A program made the position numbers and the translations under genes. The notes below the pieces were generated by a model, which had not been told where the DNA came from, did not search any database, and saw only the letters and a list, made by a program, of their open reading frames with translations. 64,000 bases of DNA from Burkholderia ubonensis. GTDB lineage: Bacteria; Pseudomonadota; Gammaproteobacteria; Burkholderiales; Burkholderiaceae. The stretch covers positions 434,001 through 498,000 of the forward strand of contig NZ_CADFEB010000002.1 in the NCBI RefSeq assembly GCF_902833085.1. Reading direction: 5' to 3'. This document shows, piece after piece, positions 29,872-37,095 of the stretch; the stretch's first letter is position 1, and each line of letters starts with the position of its first letter.

Positions 29872-30696
29872 TCAGTCGACGAGCTCGCCCGTCGGCTCGT
29901 AGAACGGATACGGGCCGTCGCCTTCGTCGATGTACACGTGATGCGTGATCATGCCGGCATCCGGCGTATGGCGATGCACGGCGAACGCGGGCGGCTCGAG
30001 CCGGAACGCCGACGGCGCGTTATCGCGCAGGTCGAACGCGACCTGGTGCGCGGGCGCCGGCACGGCCGACGCGATCGTGCCGCCGAAGCGCGCGAACATC
30101 GTCCGGTGCACGTGGCCGCACAGCACGCGTTCGACGTTCGGGTAGCCGCGCAGCAGCGCGTCGAGCTTCGCGGCGGCGGCGGGCGCGAGCCGCAGCGCAT
30201 CCATGTGGCCGATTCCGGACGCGAACGGCGGGTGATGCAGCGCGACGATCACGGGCCGATCGCGCGCGGCGTCGAGCTGCGTGGCGAGCCATGCGAGGCG
30301 CGCGTCGCACAGGTCGCCCGCACTCGCGCCGGGCACCTGCGAATCGAGCGCGAGCACGCGCACCGCGCCGACGTCGAACGCGTACTGCACGAACTCGCCG
30401 TCCTGCCATTCGGGGCGATCGGCGAACGCGCGGCGCAGTGCCGCGCGGTCGTCGTGGTTGCCGACCATCAGGTAATAGGGAATCTCGAGCGGTGCGAGCA
30501 GGTCGCGCAACTGCGCGTATTCGTCGTCGCGGCCGAAATCGACCAGGTCGCCGGTGATGAGCACCGCGTCGGGGCGCGGTGCGAGCGCGTTCAGGCGCGC
30601 GATGCAGCGCGCGAGCGCGGCGGCCGTGTCGACGCGCTGGTAGGCGAGTTGACCGGGCCGCTTGATGTGGAGATCGCTGATTTGGGCAAGCAACAT
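29872..30696 (-). CDS. Calcineurin-like phosphodiesterase, GpdQ/CpdA-like
   Basis: A 274-residue cytoplasmic metallophosphoesterase with all binuclear metal motifs: DLHIK (D8, H10), GDLVDFG, GNHDD near 80, HHPP near 155, and GHVHRT near 195. Length and sequence (start MLLAQISDLHI, later MVGNHDDRAALRRAF and LITGDLVDFGRDDEY) are close to GpdQ, the Enterobacter glycerophosphodiesterase of the same length, and to CpdA. It lies 63 bp after the ATPase of an ABC importer on the same strand, so it probably hydrolyses the imported compound, a phosphodiester, inside the cell. That role is inferred. Confidence 0.85.
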   Translation of the reverse strand: MLLAQISDLHIKRPGQLAYQRVDTAAALARCIARLNALAPRPDAVLITGDLVDFGRDDEYAQLRDLLAPLEIPYYLMVGNHDDRAALRRAFADRPEWQDGEFVQYAFDVGAVRVLALDSQVPGASAGDLCDARLAWLATQLDAARDRPVIVALHHPPFASGIGHMDALRLAPAAAAKLDALLRGYPNVERVLCGHVHRTMFARFGGTIASAVPAPAHQVAFDLRDNAPSAFRLEPPAFAVHRHTPDAGMITHHVYIDEGDGPYPFYEPTGELVD

Positions 30697-30759
30697 CGTG
30701 TTCCTCGGATCATCGGTTTATTGTGGGGGGCGTCAGGTGCGGCACGCGCCGCAAGCGGC

Positions 30760-31797
30760 TCAAGCGGCGGCACCGAGCGCGATCAGCCCGTCGGCCGCGA
30801 TCGCGATGCCGACGGCCGTGCCGCGCGCGAGCTCGATGCGGCCCGGCACGTCGATCACGAGCGCGTCGGGTGCCGCGTGCTCGATCGTGAGCCGGGTGCG
30901 CTCGCCGAGGAACGCGCAGCCGCTGACCGCGCCGCGCAGCGGCGCATGCGCGGGATCGGCGAGCTGCGCGTCTTCCGGCCGGAAGAACCATTCGTCGGCG
31001 GCGTGCGGCGTGACGAGCGCGCCGCCCGTCGTCACGAGCGCACCGTCTCGCCATTCTCCCGCAATACGGTTCAGCGTGCCGATGAACTGCGCGACCGCGC
31101 GGTTCGCGGGCCGGTAGTAGATGTCGCGCGGCGTACCGATCTGCTCGATGCGGCCCGCGCTCATCACGACGATGCGGTCGCCGAGCTCCATCGCCTCGGC
31201 CTGGTCGTGCGTCACGTAGACGGTCGTCACGCCCAGCTCGCGCAGCAGCGCGTTCATCTCGCGGCGCAGCGCGTCGCGCAGCTTCGCATCGAGCGCGGTC
31301 AGCGGCTCGTCGAGCAGCAGCACGCGCGGCCGCACCGCCAGCGCGCGCGCCAGCGCGACCCGCTGGCGCTGGCCGCCGGACAGCTGGTCGATCGGCTTCT
31401 CCGCGTGCGCGTCGAGCCGCATCATCGCGAGCAGGTCGTCGACGCGCTCGCGCAGCACGCGCGGCTCGGTCTTGCGGATCTTCAGCCCGTAGCCGACGTT
31501 GCCGCGCACCGTCAGGTTCGGAAACAGCGCGTAGTTCTGGAACACCATGCCGACCTGGCGGCGCTCGATCGGAAGCCGGGTGACGTCGTCGCCGCCGAAC
31601 AGGATCGCGCCGCCCGCATCCGGCGTGTCGAGGCCGGCGATCAGGCGCAGCGTCGTGGTCTTGCCGCAGCCCGAGGGCCCGAGCAGCACGAGCGTCTCGC
31701 CCGCGCCGATCGACAGGTCGAGCGGCTCGAGTACGCGGGTGCCGCGGAAGGTTTTCGCGCAGCGGGTCAGGGTGATCGGGATCGAATCGAGTTTCAT
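30760..31797 (-). CDS. ABC transporter ATP-binding protein (PhnT/FbpC/PotA-like)
   Basis: A 345-residue importer ATPase. Walker A is LLGPSGCGKTTTLR near residue 40, Q-loop MVFQNYALFPN, signature LSGGQRQRVALARAL, Walker B VLLLDEPLTALDAKLR, and H-loop THDQAEAMELGD. A C-terminal TOBE regulatory domain follows from about residue 240, as in the CUT1/Fe/polyamine/2-aminoethylphosphonate subfamily. It is the fourth gene of the substrate-binding protein - permease - permease - ATPase - phosphodiesterase order on the minus strand. The cluster matches the putative 2-aminoethylphosphonate importers (PhnSTUV type), but no phosphonatase genes are nearby. Confidence 0.92.
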   Translation of the reverse strand: MKLDSIPITLTRCAKTFRGTRVLEPLDLSIGAGETLVLLGPSGCGKTTTLRLIAGLDTPDAGGAILFGGDDVTRLPIERRQVGMVFQNYALFPNLTVRGNVGYGLKIRKTEPRVLRERVDDLLAMMRLDAHAEKPIDQLSGGQRQRVALARALAVRPRVLLLDEPLTALDAKLRDALRREMNALLRELGVTTVYVTHDQAEAMELGDRIVVMSAGRIEQIGTPRDIYYRPANRAVAQFIGTLNRIAGEWRDGALVTTGGALVTPHAADEWFFRPEDAQLADPAHAPLRGAVSGCAFLGERTRLTIEHAAPDALVIDVPGRIELARGTAVGIAIAADGLIALGAAA

Positions 31798-31819
31798 GTG
31801 AGTGACGGGTTCAGCCGGT

Positions 31820-32704
31820 TCAACGTTTCGCGCGCTTGACCGCGCGCGTGCCGGACGGATCGACGCCGAGCCACTGCATCGCGACGAGGAGCGGCAGCGT
31901 CATCAGCAGGAACAGGATCGTGTACGCGCTGCCGACTTCGAGGCGCAGCGACGCGTAGGTGTCGGCGAGGCCGACCGGCAGCGTCTTCGTGTCGGGCGTG
32001 TGCAGCATCCACGTGAGGTTGAACTCGCCGATCGACAGCGTGAGCACCGCGAGCGCGCCCGCGACGATGCCGGGCCGCAGGTTCGGCAGCACGATCGTGA
32101 CGAAGCGCGTGACGAACGACGCGCCGAGACTCGCCGCGCCTTCCTCGAGCGTGCGCAGGTCGGCGCCCGCCGCGACGGCCGCGACCGCGCGCACCATGAA
32201 CGGCAGCGTGAACACGACGTGGCCGGCGACGATGAACCACGGGCTCATCCGGAACGCGGTGAAGCCGCCGTAGACGACGAGCAGCGCGAGCGCGGACGCG
32301 AGCCCCGGCAGCGCGACCGGCAGCACGAGCGCTTCCTCGATCACGCGTGCGAAGCGGCCCTTGCTGCGCGCGAGCGCGTAGCCTGCCGGCACGCCGACGG
32401 CGAGCACGATCGCGAGTGTCGCGAACGCGACGACGAGCGACAGCACGACCGAGCCGTGATACTGCTGCCACACCTGTTCGAGCCAGCGCAGCGTGAGGCC
32501 GCTCGACAGGCCGCGGAAGTAGTTGACGGTCAGCCCCGCGAGCACCGACATCACGACGGGGACGATCAGGAACGCGCCCAGCAGCAGCGTGACGAGCCAT
32601 TGCAGCGCGGCGATCGCGCGTGCGCCGGTCACGCGCGGCGCGCGCTGCGCGGCGCCGTTCGCGCGGGCAGGGGCGGGGGCGGAGGAATCGGAAAGCGAAT
32701 GCAT
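31820..32704 (-). CDS. ABC transporter permease (PhnV-like)
   Basis: A 294-residue inner-membrane permease with about six helices and the ATPase-docking EAA loop EEGAASLGASFVTRFVTIVLP near residue 190. The periplasmic segment NLTWMLHTPDTKTLPVGLAD is typical of the PhnV/PotC/FbpB type. The N-terminal 30 residues are a cytoplasmic Ala/Pro-rich tail. It ends 22 bp before the ATPase gene and starts 10 bp after the other permease, so the genes are certainly co-transcribed. Confidence 0.9.
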   Translation of the reverse strand: MHSLSDSSAPAPARANGAAQRAPRVTGARAIAALQWLVTLLLGAFLIVPVVMSVLAGLTVNYFRGLSSGLTLRWLEQVWQQYHGSVVLSLVVAFATLAIVLAVGVPAGYALARSKGRFARVIEEALVLPVALPGLASALALLVVYGGFTAFRMSPWFIVAGHVVFTLPFMVRAVAAVAAGADLRTLEEGAASLGASFVTRFVTIVLPNLRPGIVAGALAVLTLSIGEFNLTWMLHTPDTKTLPVGLADTYASLRLEVGSAYTILFLLMTLPLLVAMQWLGVDPSGTRAVKRAKR

Positions 32705-32714
32705 CGAATGGACC

Positions 32715-33539
32715 TCAGGCGGCCGCGGCCGCGGTGTGGCCGGTGAACTGGCGCGCGAGCGCGAGCACGGCCCACGTGACGACGCCGAGCACGATCGACA
32801 GGCCGGCGGCCGTCGCGATGTTCGCGTTCAGCGTGAATTCGGTATAGATCGTCATCGGCAGCACGTTCAGGTCGGTCGCGAGCGTGAACGCGGTGCCGAA
32901 GGCACCCATCGCGGTCGCGAAGCAGATTGCGCCGGCCGCGATCAGGCCCGGCGCGAGCGCCGGCAGCACGATGTCGCACAGGATGCGCCACGGCGACGCG
33001 CCGAGCGAGCGCGCCGCTTCCTCGAGCGACGGATCGAGCTTCGACGCCGCGGCGATCACGGTGACGATCACGCGCGGGATCGAGAAGTACAGGTAGCCCG
33101 CGAACAGGCCCGCGACCGAATAGGCGAACACCCACTTGTCGCCGGCGAGCTTCGCGGACAGCATGCCGATCAGCCCCTGCCGGCCCGCGAGCATGATCAC
33201 CATGAAGCCGACGACCACGCCCGGAAACGCGAGCGGGAAGGTGAGCAGCGCGAGCAGCACGCGCTTGCCGGCGAACTCGCGGCGCGCGAGCAAGAGGCCT
33301 GCGATCGTCGACAGCGCGAGCGTCGCGAGCGTGACGGCCGCCGACAGCGCGACCGTCTCGCCGAGACTTTTCATGTAGCGCGCGTTGCCGAGCAGCGCCG
33401 CGTATTGCGTGAAGAACGCGCCGTTGGCCGACACCTGCGCGAGCGCCACCATCGGCAGCAGCCAGAACGCTGCGAACACCGCGAGCGCGGGCGCGACGAG
33501 CGCGATGCGCCAGCGCAGCGGGAAAGTCAGGTCGAGCAT
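32715..33539 (-). CDS. ABC transporter permease (PhnU-like)
   Basis: A 274-residue permease with about six helices and the EAA loop EEAARSLGASPWRILCDIVLP near residue 180. It pairs with the downstream permease to form the heterodimeric channel. The ATG at 33539 (MLDLTFPLRWRIALVAPAL) begins the first helix and lies 16 bp after the substrate-binding protein stop; the upstream open frame overlaps that gene and is not used. Length and sequence fit the 2-aminoethylphosphonate/iron/polyamine branch. Confidence 0.9.
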   Translation of the reverse strand: MLDLTFPLRWRIALVAPALAVFAAFWLLPMVALAQVSANGAFFTQYAALLGNARYMKSLGETVALSAAVTLATLALSTIAGLLLARREFAGKRVLLALLTFPLAFPGVVVGFMVIMLAGRQGLIGMLSAKLAGDKWVFAYSVAGLFAGYLYFSIPRVIVTVIAAASKLDPSLEEAARSLGASPWRILCDIVLPALAPGLIAAGAICFATAMGAFGTAFTLATDLNVLPMTIYTEFTLNANIATAAGLSIVLGVVTWAVLALARQFTGHTAAAAA

Positions 33540-33555
33540 CGGTCGCGTCCCGCCG

Positions 33556-34584
33556 TCACTGCATGATCTGCAGGTATTGCTGGCCGAACGCCTGCTGGCC
33601 GGCGGCCATCTTGCCGAAGTCGACGGCCTTCGCGCGCGCATAGTCGCTCGCCGGCAGGAACTTCGACGCGACGTCGGCGCTCATCGCCTGCGCGCGCACC
33701 GGGCGCAGATAGGCGTTCGCCCACAGCTTCTGGCCTTCGTCGGACAGCACGAAATCCAGCACCTTGCGGCCGTTCGCGTCATGCGGCGCACCCTTCACGA
33801 GGCTCATCACGTACGGCACCGCGATCGTGCCTTCCTGCGGAATCACGAACTCGACGTTCGCGTGATCCTTGTACTTCGCGCGGTATGCGTCGAAGTCGTA
33901 GTCGAGCAGGATCGGAATCTCGCCCGACAGCACGCGCGCGTAGGCGGTCTGCTTCGGCACGATCGGCGCGTTGGCCTTCAGCTTGCGGAACCAGTCGAGG
34001 CCCGGCTTGAAGTTGTCGAGACTGCCGCCGAGCGCCTGGTTGACGGCGACCGCGCCCGCGTAGCCGACGAACGCGCTCGACGGATCGAGATAGCCGACCA
34101 TCCCCTTGTATTCGGGCTTCAGCAGGTCCGCCCACGAGCGCGGCACCGGCTTGCCTTCGAGCGCGTCCTTGTTGACGAAGAAGCCGAGCGTGCCCGAGTG
34201 GATCGCGAACCAGTAGCCCTGCGGGTCTTTCAGGTTCGCCGGGACGTCGTTCCAGTGCGCGGGCTTGTACGGCGCGATCACGCCCTTGTCCTTCGCCTGG
34301 AACGCCGACGACACGCCGAGATAGACGACGTCCGCGACCGGACTCTTCTGTTCGGCGATCAGCTGCGCGATCGCCTGGCCCGAGTTCTTGTTGTCGAACG
34401 GCACGCGCACGCCGGTCTTCTGCTTGATCGCCGCGATCTGCGCGGCCCAGTCGGCCCATTCGGGCGGGCAGTTGTAGCAGATCGCGGTGTCTTCCGCGTG
34501 CGCGGCGGGTGCGCCCGCGAGAAGCGCGGCGCAGGCGAGCGGCGCGGCGAGCGCGCGCAGCAGGGACGTCAGTCGAAATGTCAC
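33556..34584 (-). CDS. ABC transporter periplasmic substrate-binding protein (PhnS-like)
   Basis: A 342-residue binding protein. I assign a GTG start at 34584, because GGAG lies 8 bases before it and the frame then begins with a clean signal peptide (MTFRLTSLLRALAAPLACAA, cleavage after AHA). The mature start EDTAICYNCPPEWADWAAQI and GYLDPSSAFVGYAGAVAVNQ match proteins annotated as putative 2-aminoethylphosphonate-binding. The gene opens the transporter operon and lies 70 bp after the LacI regulator stop. The ligand is not proven: together with the GpdQ-like enzyme a glycerophosphodiester is at least as likely as a phosphonate. Confidence 0.88.
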   Translation of the reverse strand: MTFRLTSLLRALAAPLACAALLAGAPAAHAEDTAICYNCPPEWADWAAQIAAIKQKTGVRVPFDNKNSGQAIAQLIAEQKSPVADVVYLGVSSAFQAKDKGVIAPYKPAHWNDVPANLKDPQGYWFAIHSGTLGFFVNKDALEGKPVPRSWADLLKPEYKGMVGYLDPSSAFVGYAGAVAVNQALGGSLDNFKPGLDWFRKLKANAPIVPKQTAYARVLSGEIPILLDYDFDAYRAKYKDHANVEFVIPQEGTIAVPYVMSLVKGAPHDANGRKVLDFVLSDEGQKLWANAYLRPVRAQAMSADVASKFLPASDYARAKAVDFGKMAAGQQAFGQQYLQIMQ

Positions 34585-34654
34585 GGTGTGGTCTCCGGGT
34601 GAGCGGGTGGGGCGCGACGGGGGCGCGTGTCGTGTGGTGGTGCGATCAGTGCAA

Positions 34655-35683
34655 TCAGGCTTCGCGTACGCGCAGGTCGGCCGGCGTGATCGTCGCGACC
34701 GTTGCGCCTTCGCGGACCGTGTGCGGCAGGATCCGCGACGTGCGTTCGATGGTCGCGCCGCCGATGCTTTCGACGAGGCGCAGCCACGCATGGCGGCCGA
34801 TGTCGCGGTTCGGCGTCGCGACGCTCGCGAGCGGCGGCGCGAGCAGCTCGCCGATCGCGATGCCGTCGAAGCCGAGCACCGAGATGTCGTCGGGCACCGA
34901 GAAGCCCGCGCGCCTGAGGCCGCGCATCACGACCATCGCGAGCAGATCGTTGCTGCAGAAGAGGGCCGTCGGACGCGTCGCGCGCGCGGTCAGGTGCGCG
35001 AGCACCGCGTCGGGCAGCTCGGGCGCGTTGAAGTCGACTTCGACGGGCGGCAGCGGCGCGACGCCGCTTTCCTCGAGCGCCTGCGCACAGCCGAGATGAC
35101 GCTGCCGCGCGCGGTCCGACGCGGCGAGCGAGCCGGCGAGCATCAGCACGCGGCGATGGCCGCGCGCCGTCAGCATGCGCACGCCGTCGTAGGCGGCGCG
35201 GCGGTTGTCGACCGACACCGACGGGCGGTGCTGCGTGTCGTTGTGCATCAGCACGTAATGCGGGCCGTCACGGTCGAGCATGTCGAGGAGCGGATGCGTG
35301 TCGGCATCGGCGACGGTCAGGATCAGCCCTTCGACGCGCTGCTCGCGCAGCGTTTCGATCGCGTGGCGCTCGCGCGCCTCGTCGTACTCGGTCGTCATCA
35401 GGATCAGCTTGAAGCCGGCCGCGGTTGCGAGCTCGTCGATGCCTTGCAGGCAGTCGGCGAACACCGGGTTCGCGAGCGTCGGCAGCACGACGCCGATCAA
35501 TCGCGTGCGCTCGCCGCGCAACTGGCGGCCGAGCGGGCTCGGGCGGAACTTCAGCGTATCGATGGCCGTGCGGATCGCGGCGAGCGTCGCGGGGCTGACG
35601 GTATGCGGCGCGTTGAGCGCGCGCGACACGGTGGCGATCGAGAAGCCGGCGAGTGCGGCCACATCCTTGATGGTCGGGGGCAT
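34655..35683 (-). CDS. LacI family transcriptional regulator of the ABC importer operon
   Basis: A 342-residue repressor. The N-terminal helix-turn-helix is TIKDVAALAGFSIATVSRAL with the LacI hinge following (TLKFRPSPLGRQLRGERT), then a periplasmic-binding-protein-like ligand domain (LIGVVLPTLANPVFADCLQG, DDISVLGFDGIAIGELL). It lies directly upstream of the transporter genes on the same strand, so the effector is probably the transported compound or a product of it. Two LacI-type operator sequences lie in its own promoter region, suggesting autoregulation and control of the whole operon. Confidence 0.93.
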   Translation of the reverse strand: MPPTIKDVAALAGFSIATVSRALNAPHTVSPATLAAIRTAIDTLKFRPSPLGRQLRGERTRLIGVVLPTLANPVFADCLQGIDELATAAGFKLILMTTEYDEARERHAIETLREQRVEGLILTVADADTHPLLDMLDRDGPHYVLMHNDTQHRPSVSVDNRRAAYDGVRMLTARGHRRVLMLAGSLAASDRARQRHLGCAQALEESGVAPLPPVEVDFNAPELPDAVLAHLTARATRPTALFCSNDLLAMVVMRGLRRAGFSVPDDISVLGFDGIAIGELLAPPLASVATPNRDIGRHAWLRLVESIGGATIERTSRILPHTVREGATVATITPADLRVREA

Positions 35684-35695
35684 GAGGAAAGCACG

Positions 35696-35738
35696 ATGTA
35701 AACGTTTTCGGCGAGGAAATTATCGAGAACGTTTATGA
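35696..35738. promoter_or_regulatory. Pair of LacI-family operators upstream of the regulator gene
   Basis: TAAACGTTTTCG (35699-35710) and CGAGAACGTTTA (35724-35735) are inverted relative to each other with one mismatch, and each contains the AACGTT core common to LacI/PurR-type operators. They lie 16 to 52 bp upstream of the minus-strand LacI gene start. Centre spacing is 25 bp, so two dimers could bind about two and a half turns apart. Confidence 0.65.
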
Positions 35739-35924
35739 CCGTCCGATGACGCACGATTTGGGGGCGAATCGGCGGGCGCGCTTGCGCAATCGTGTGAAGG
35801 ATGCGGCGTGGGGCAGCGCACGTATTGTATCGGCGGATGGTGTTGTTCGCGCTGGAGCGGATGCCCTCGACGGGGTCAAATGCGGACCGCGCGCGCGAGC
35901 AGTGGTAGAATCCCGTCCGCCCTT

Positions 35925-36261
35925 GCCGGGGTGATGAAATTGGTAAACATAGCGGACTTAAAAGATTGAGTGCCCGGCCGGAAACGGCCGGTGCAGAACC
36001 CTTCAAATTCGGTGAAACCCCTGATGCACGGCATCGAGGCAACGCCGAGCCAAGCCTCGCGGCGCACGCGAGGAAGGTGTAGAGACTAGACGGGGGGCGC
36101 CTAAGGCGCACGGGCAACCCAGCGAGCCCGCACGCGATGGCGAAGGCATAGTCCAGCGCACGAACGGCGTCGCCCAGACGAGGCCGGCTTCGAAAGAAGC
36201 AGTGTGACGAAAATCCGCCGCCTTAACTGGCTTGCCGGTTCGAGTCCGGTCCCCGGCACCA
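35925..36261 (+). tRNA. tRNA-Leu(UAA), interrupted by a group I intron
   Basis: Exon 1 is 35925-35959 and exon 2 is 36210-36261, giving an 87-nt tRNA with encoded CCA. The acceptor stem is GCCGGGG/CCCCGGC, the anticodon stem GCGGA/TCCGC, the rejoined loop CTTAAAA with anticodon TAA, the long variable arm contains GCC/GGC, and the T arm is GCCGGTTCGAGTCCGGT. Without removing 250 nt the anticodon arm cannot form. A TAGAAT hexamer about 20 bp upstream is a plausible -10 box. The 3' end also serves as the attachment site of a small decayed island. Confidence 0.96.
35960..36209 (+). ncRNA. Self-splicing group I intron (IC3-like) in the tRNA-Leu anticodon loop
   Basis: The intron is 250 nt and carries no ORF. 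P1 forms between the exon end ACUU and the internal guide GAGU (35968-35971), putting the required U-G wobble at the 5' splice site after U34. P2 is CCGGCCG-GAAA-CGGCCGG. The core has CTTCAAATTCGGTGAAACC (P3/J3-4/P4), GGCAACGCCGAGCCAAG (P5/P6 side), GGTGTAGAGACTAGACGG (P7/P3) and GAAGGCATAGTCCAG (J8/7-P7). The intron ends in G (36209). The core is strikingly similar to the Azoarcus tRNA-Ile intron as I remember it; the insertion point matches cyanobacterial tRNA-Leu(UAA) introns. Confidence 0.94.
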
Positions 36262-36347
36262 ATGGTTTATCCCGCTGTATCTCATGCAGTCTCGGAACCC
36301 CGCTCAGAACCCTCGTCTGACGGGTTTTTTTCGTTTCATGGCGTTTC
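36244..36347 (+). repeat. Left attachment-site repeat (tRNA 3' end plus terminator region)
   Basis: The last 18 bases of the tRNA (GTCCGGTCCCCGGCACCA) and the downstream T-run followed by GTTTCATGGCGTTTC recur in degenerate form and the same order at 37998-38097. The two copies bound the integrase fragment and the M48 gene, as expected for attL/attR left by integration into a tRNA 3' end. Confidence 0.6.
36308..36331 (+). terminator. Terminator after tRNA-Leu
   Basis: A short stem AACCC/GGGTT with an eight- to ten-base loop is followed by a run of seven T (36325-36331), about 50 bp after the tRNA 3' end. Stem pairing is modest, but position and T-run fit. Confidence 0.55.
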
Positions 36348-36357
36348 GTTGGGGCAC

Positions 36358-36649
36358 ATGCATCTCGACCTCGACAAGGGCGAATGGCGGTATCTCGTCA
36401 CGAAAACACGTGTTCCCTGGTGCGCGGGATCGCAAACGGCCAATAAGCGAGGCTGCAATCAACGCGGCGCTGCGGCGCCTAGGCTACGACACCCGTACCG
36501 AGATCACCGGGCATGGATTCCGCGCGATGGCGCGAACGATCCTGCATGAGGAGCTTGAGCAGAAGCCGGAGGTGATCGAGCACCAACTCGCGCACACGGT
36601 TACGGATAACCTTGGCTCGGCCTGCAACCGCACGAAGTTCATCAAGTAG
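36358..36649 (+). pseudogene. Decayed site-specific tyrosine integrase (P4-type), C-terminal fragment
   Basis: Only the C-terminal part of a P4-family integrase remains. One frame starts LDKGEWRYLVTKT; the sequence then lacks about 25 codons and continues in another frame with VFPGARDRKRPISEAAINAA, GYDTRTEITGHGFRAMART and IEHQLAHTVTDNLGSACNRT, which hold the catalytic H-x-x-R and H motifs of the family. A TAG replaces the codon after FIK, where intact relatives continue ERRE. The N-terminal half is missing. It cannot encode active recombinase. Its place right after the tRNA 3' end is the usual one for such integrases. Confidence 0.88.
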
Positions 36650-36749
36650 CGCCGCGAGGTGATTTACGCGCGTAGTCCGAAGGGGAAGGCTGAACGAGCT
36701 GCGCATCGCCGCGCCTCGATGCGGCATATCGCGACGAGAAATCCGTTTC

Positions 36750-36842
36750 GTGCGACGTGCCGACAACCATGAAGCCTTTCTCAAACTCGGCCGCTGCTTG
36801 ATCTGCTGGAATACCTTGCAGCGGACTCGGCAGTCTTTATGA
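36750..36842 (+). pseudogene. Transposase C-terminal remnant (IS5-like)
   Basis: A 30-codon stretch ending in a stop reads VRRADNHEAFLKLGRCLICW, resembling the C-terminal end of IS5-family transposases. No upstream transposase sequence or inverted repeats were found, so it is only a scar inside the island. Identification is from pattern memory and is tentative. Confidence 0.4.
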
Positions 36843-36866
36843 AACCGTCTCTAAAGGAGATGAGCG

Positions 36867-37033
36867 ATGAAGCCGAGTAGAATAATGGGCGCCCTGCGTC
36901 TGTTAGCGTGGCGGGCTGTCTTTACGCAGCGGAAATTCCCGAAGAGGTGCAATCGCTAGTGCAGTCGATAACAGACGTGCAGCACACGTTGATGCCGTCG
37001 ATCTTCAATACTGAGATATGCGCATGTATTTGA
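36867..37033 (+). pseudogene. Small exported or lipoprotein gene, apparently frameshifted
   Basis: AAAGGAGATGAGCG precedes an ATG that begins MKPSRIMGALRLLA. Near codon 14 the frame must change by one base to continue as AGCLYAAEIPEEVQSLVQSI and on to a TGA at 37031. The composite has a signal peptide with a lipobox-like LLA-AGC. In the original frame it ends after about 34 residues. I do not recognise the family. Confidence 0.35.
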
Positions 37034-37095
37034 GGCTGAAAATCGAGCGTCGATGAAGTCTGAAAACGAAATGTCAAAAAAATGGGGGTATTTCA

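Noticed and set aside
35925-36261. tmRNA or other structured RNA spanning this region
   Set aside because: The two ends form a complete tRNA-Leu(UAA) only when 250 nt are removed, and the interior has group I core sequences; there is no tag-peptide frame.
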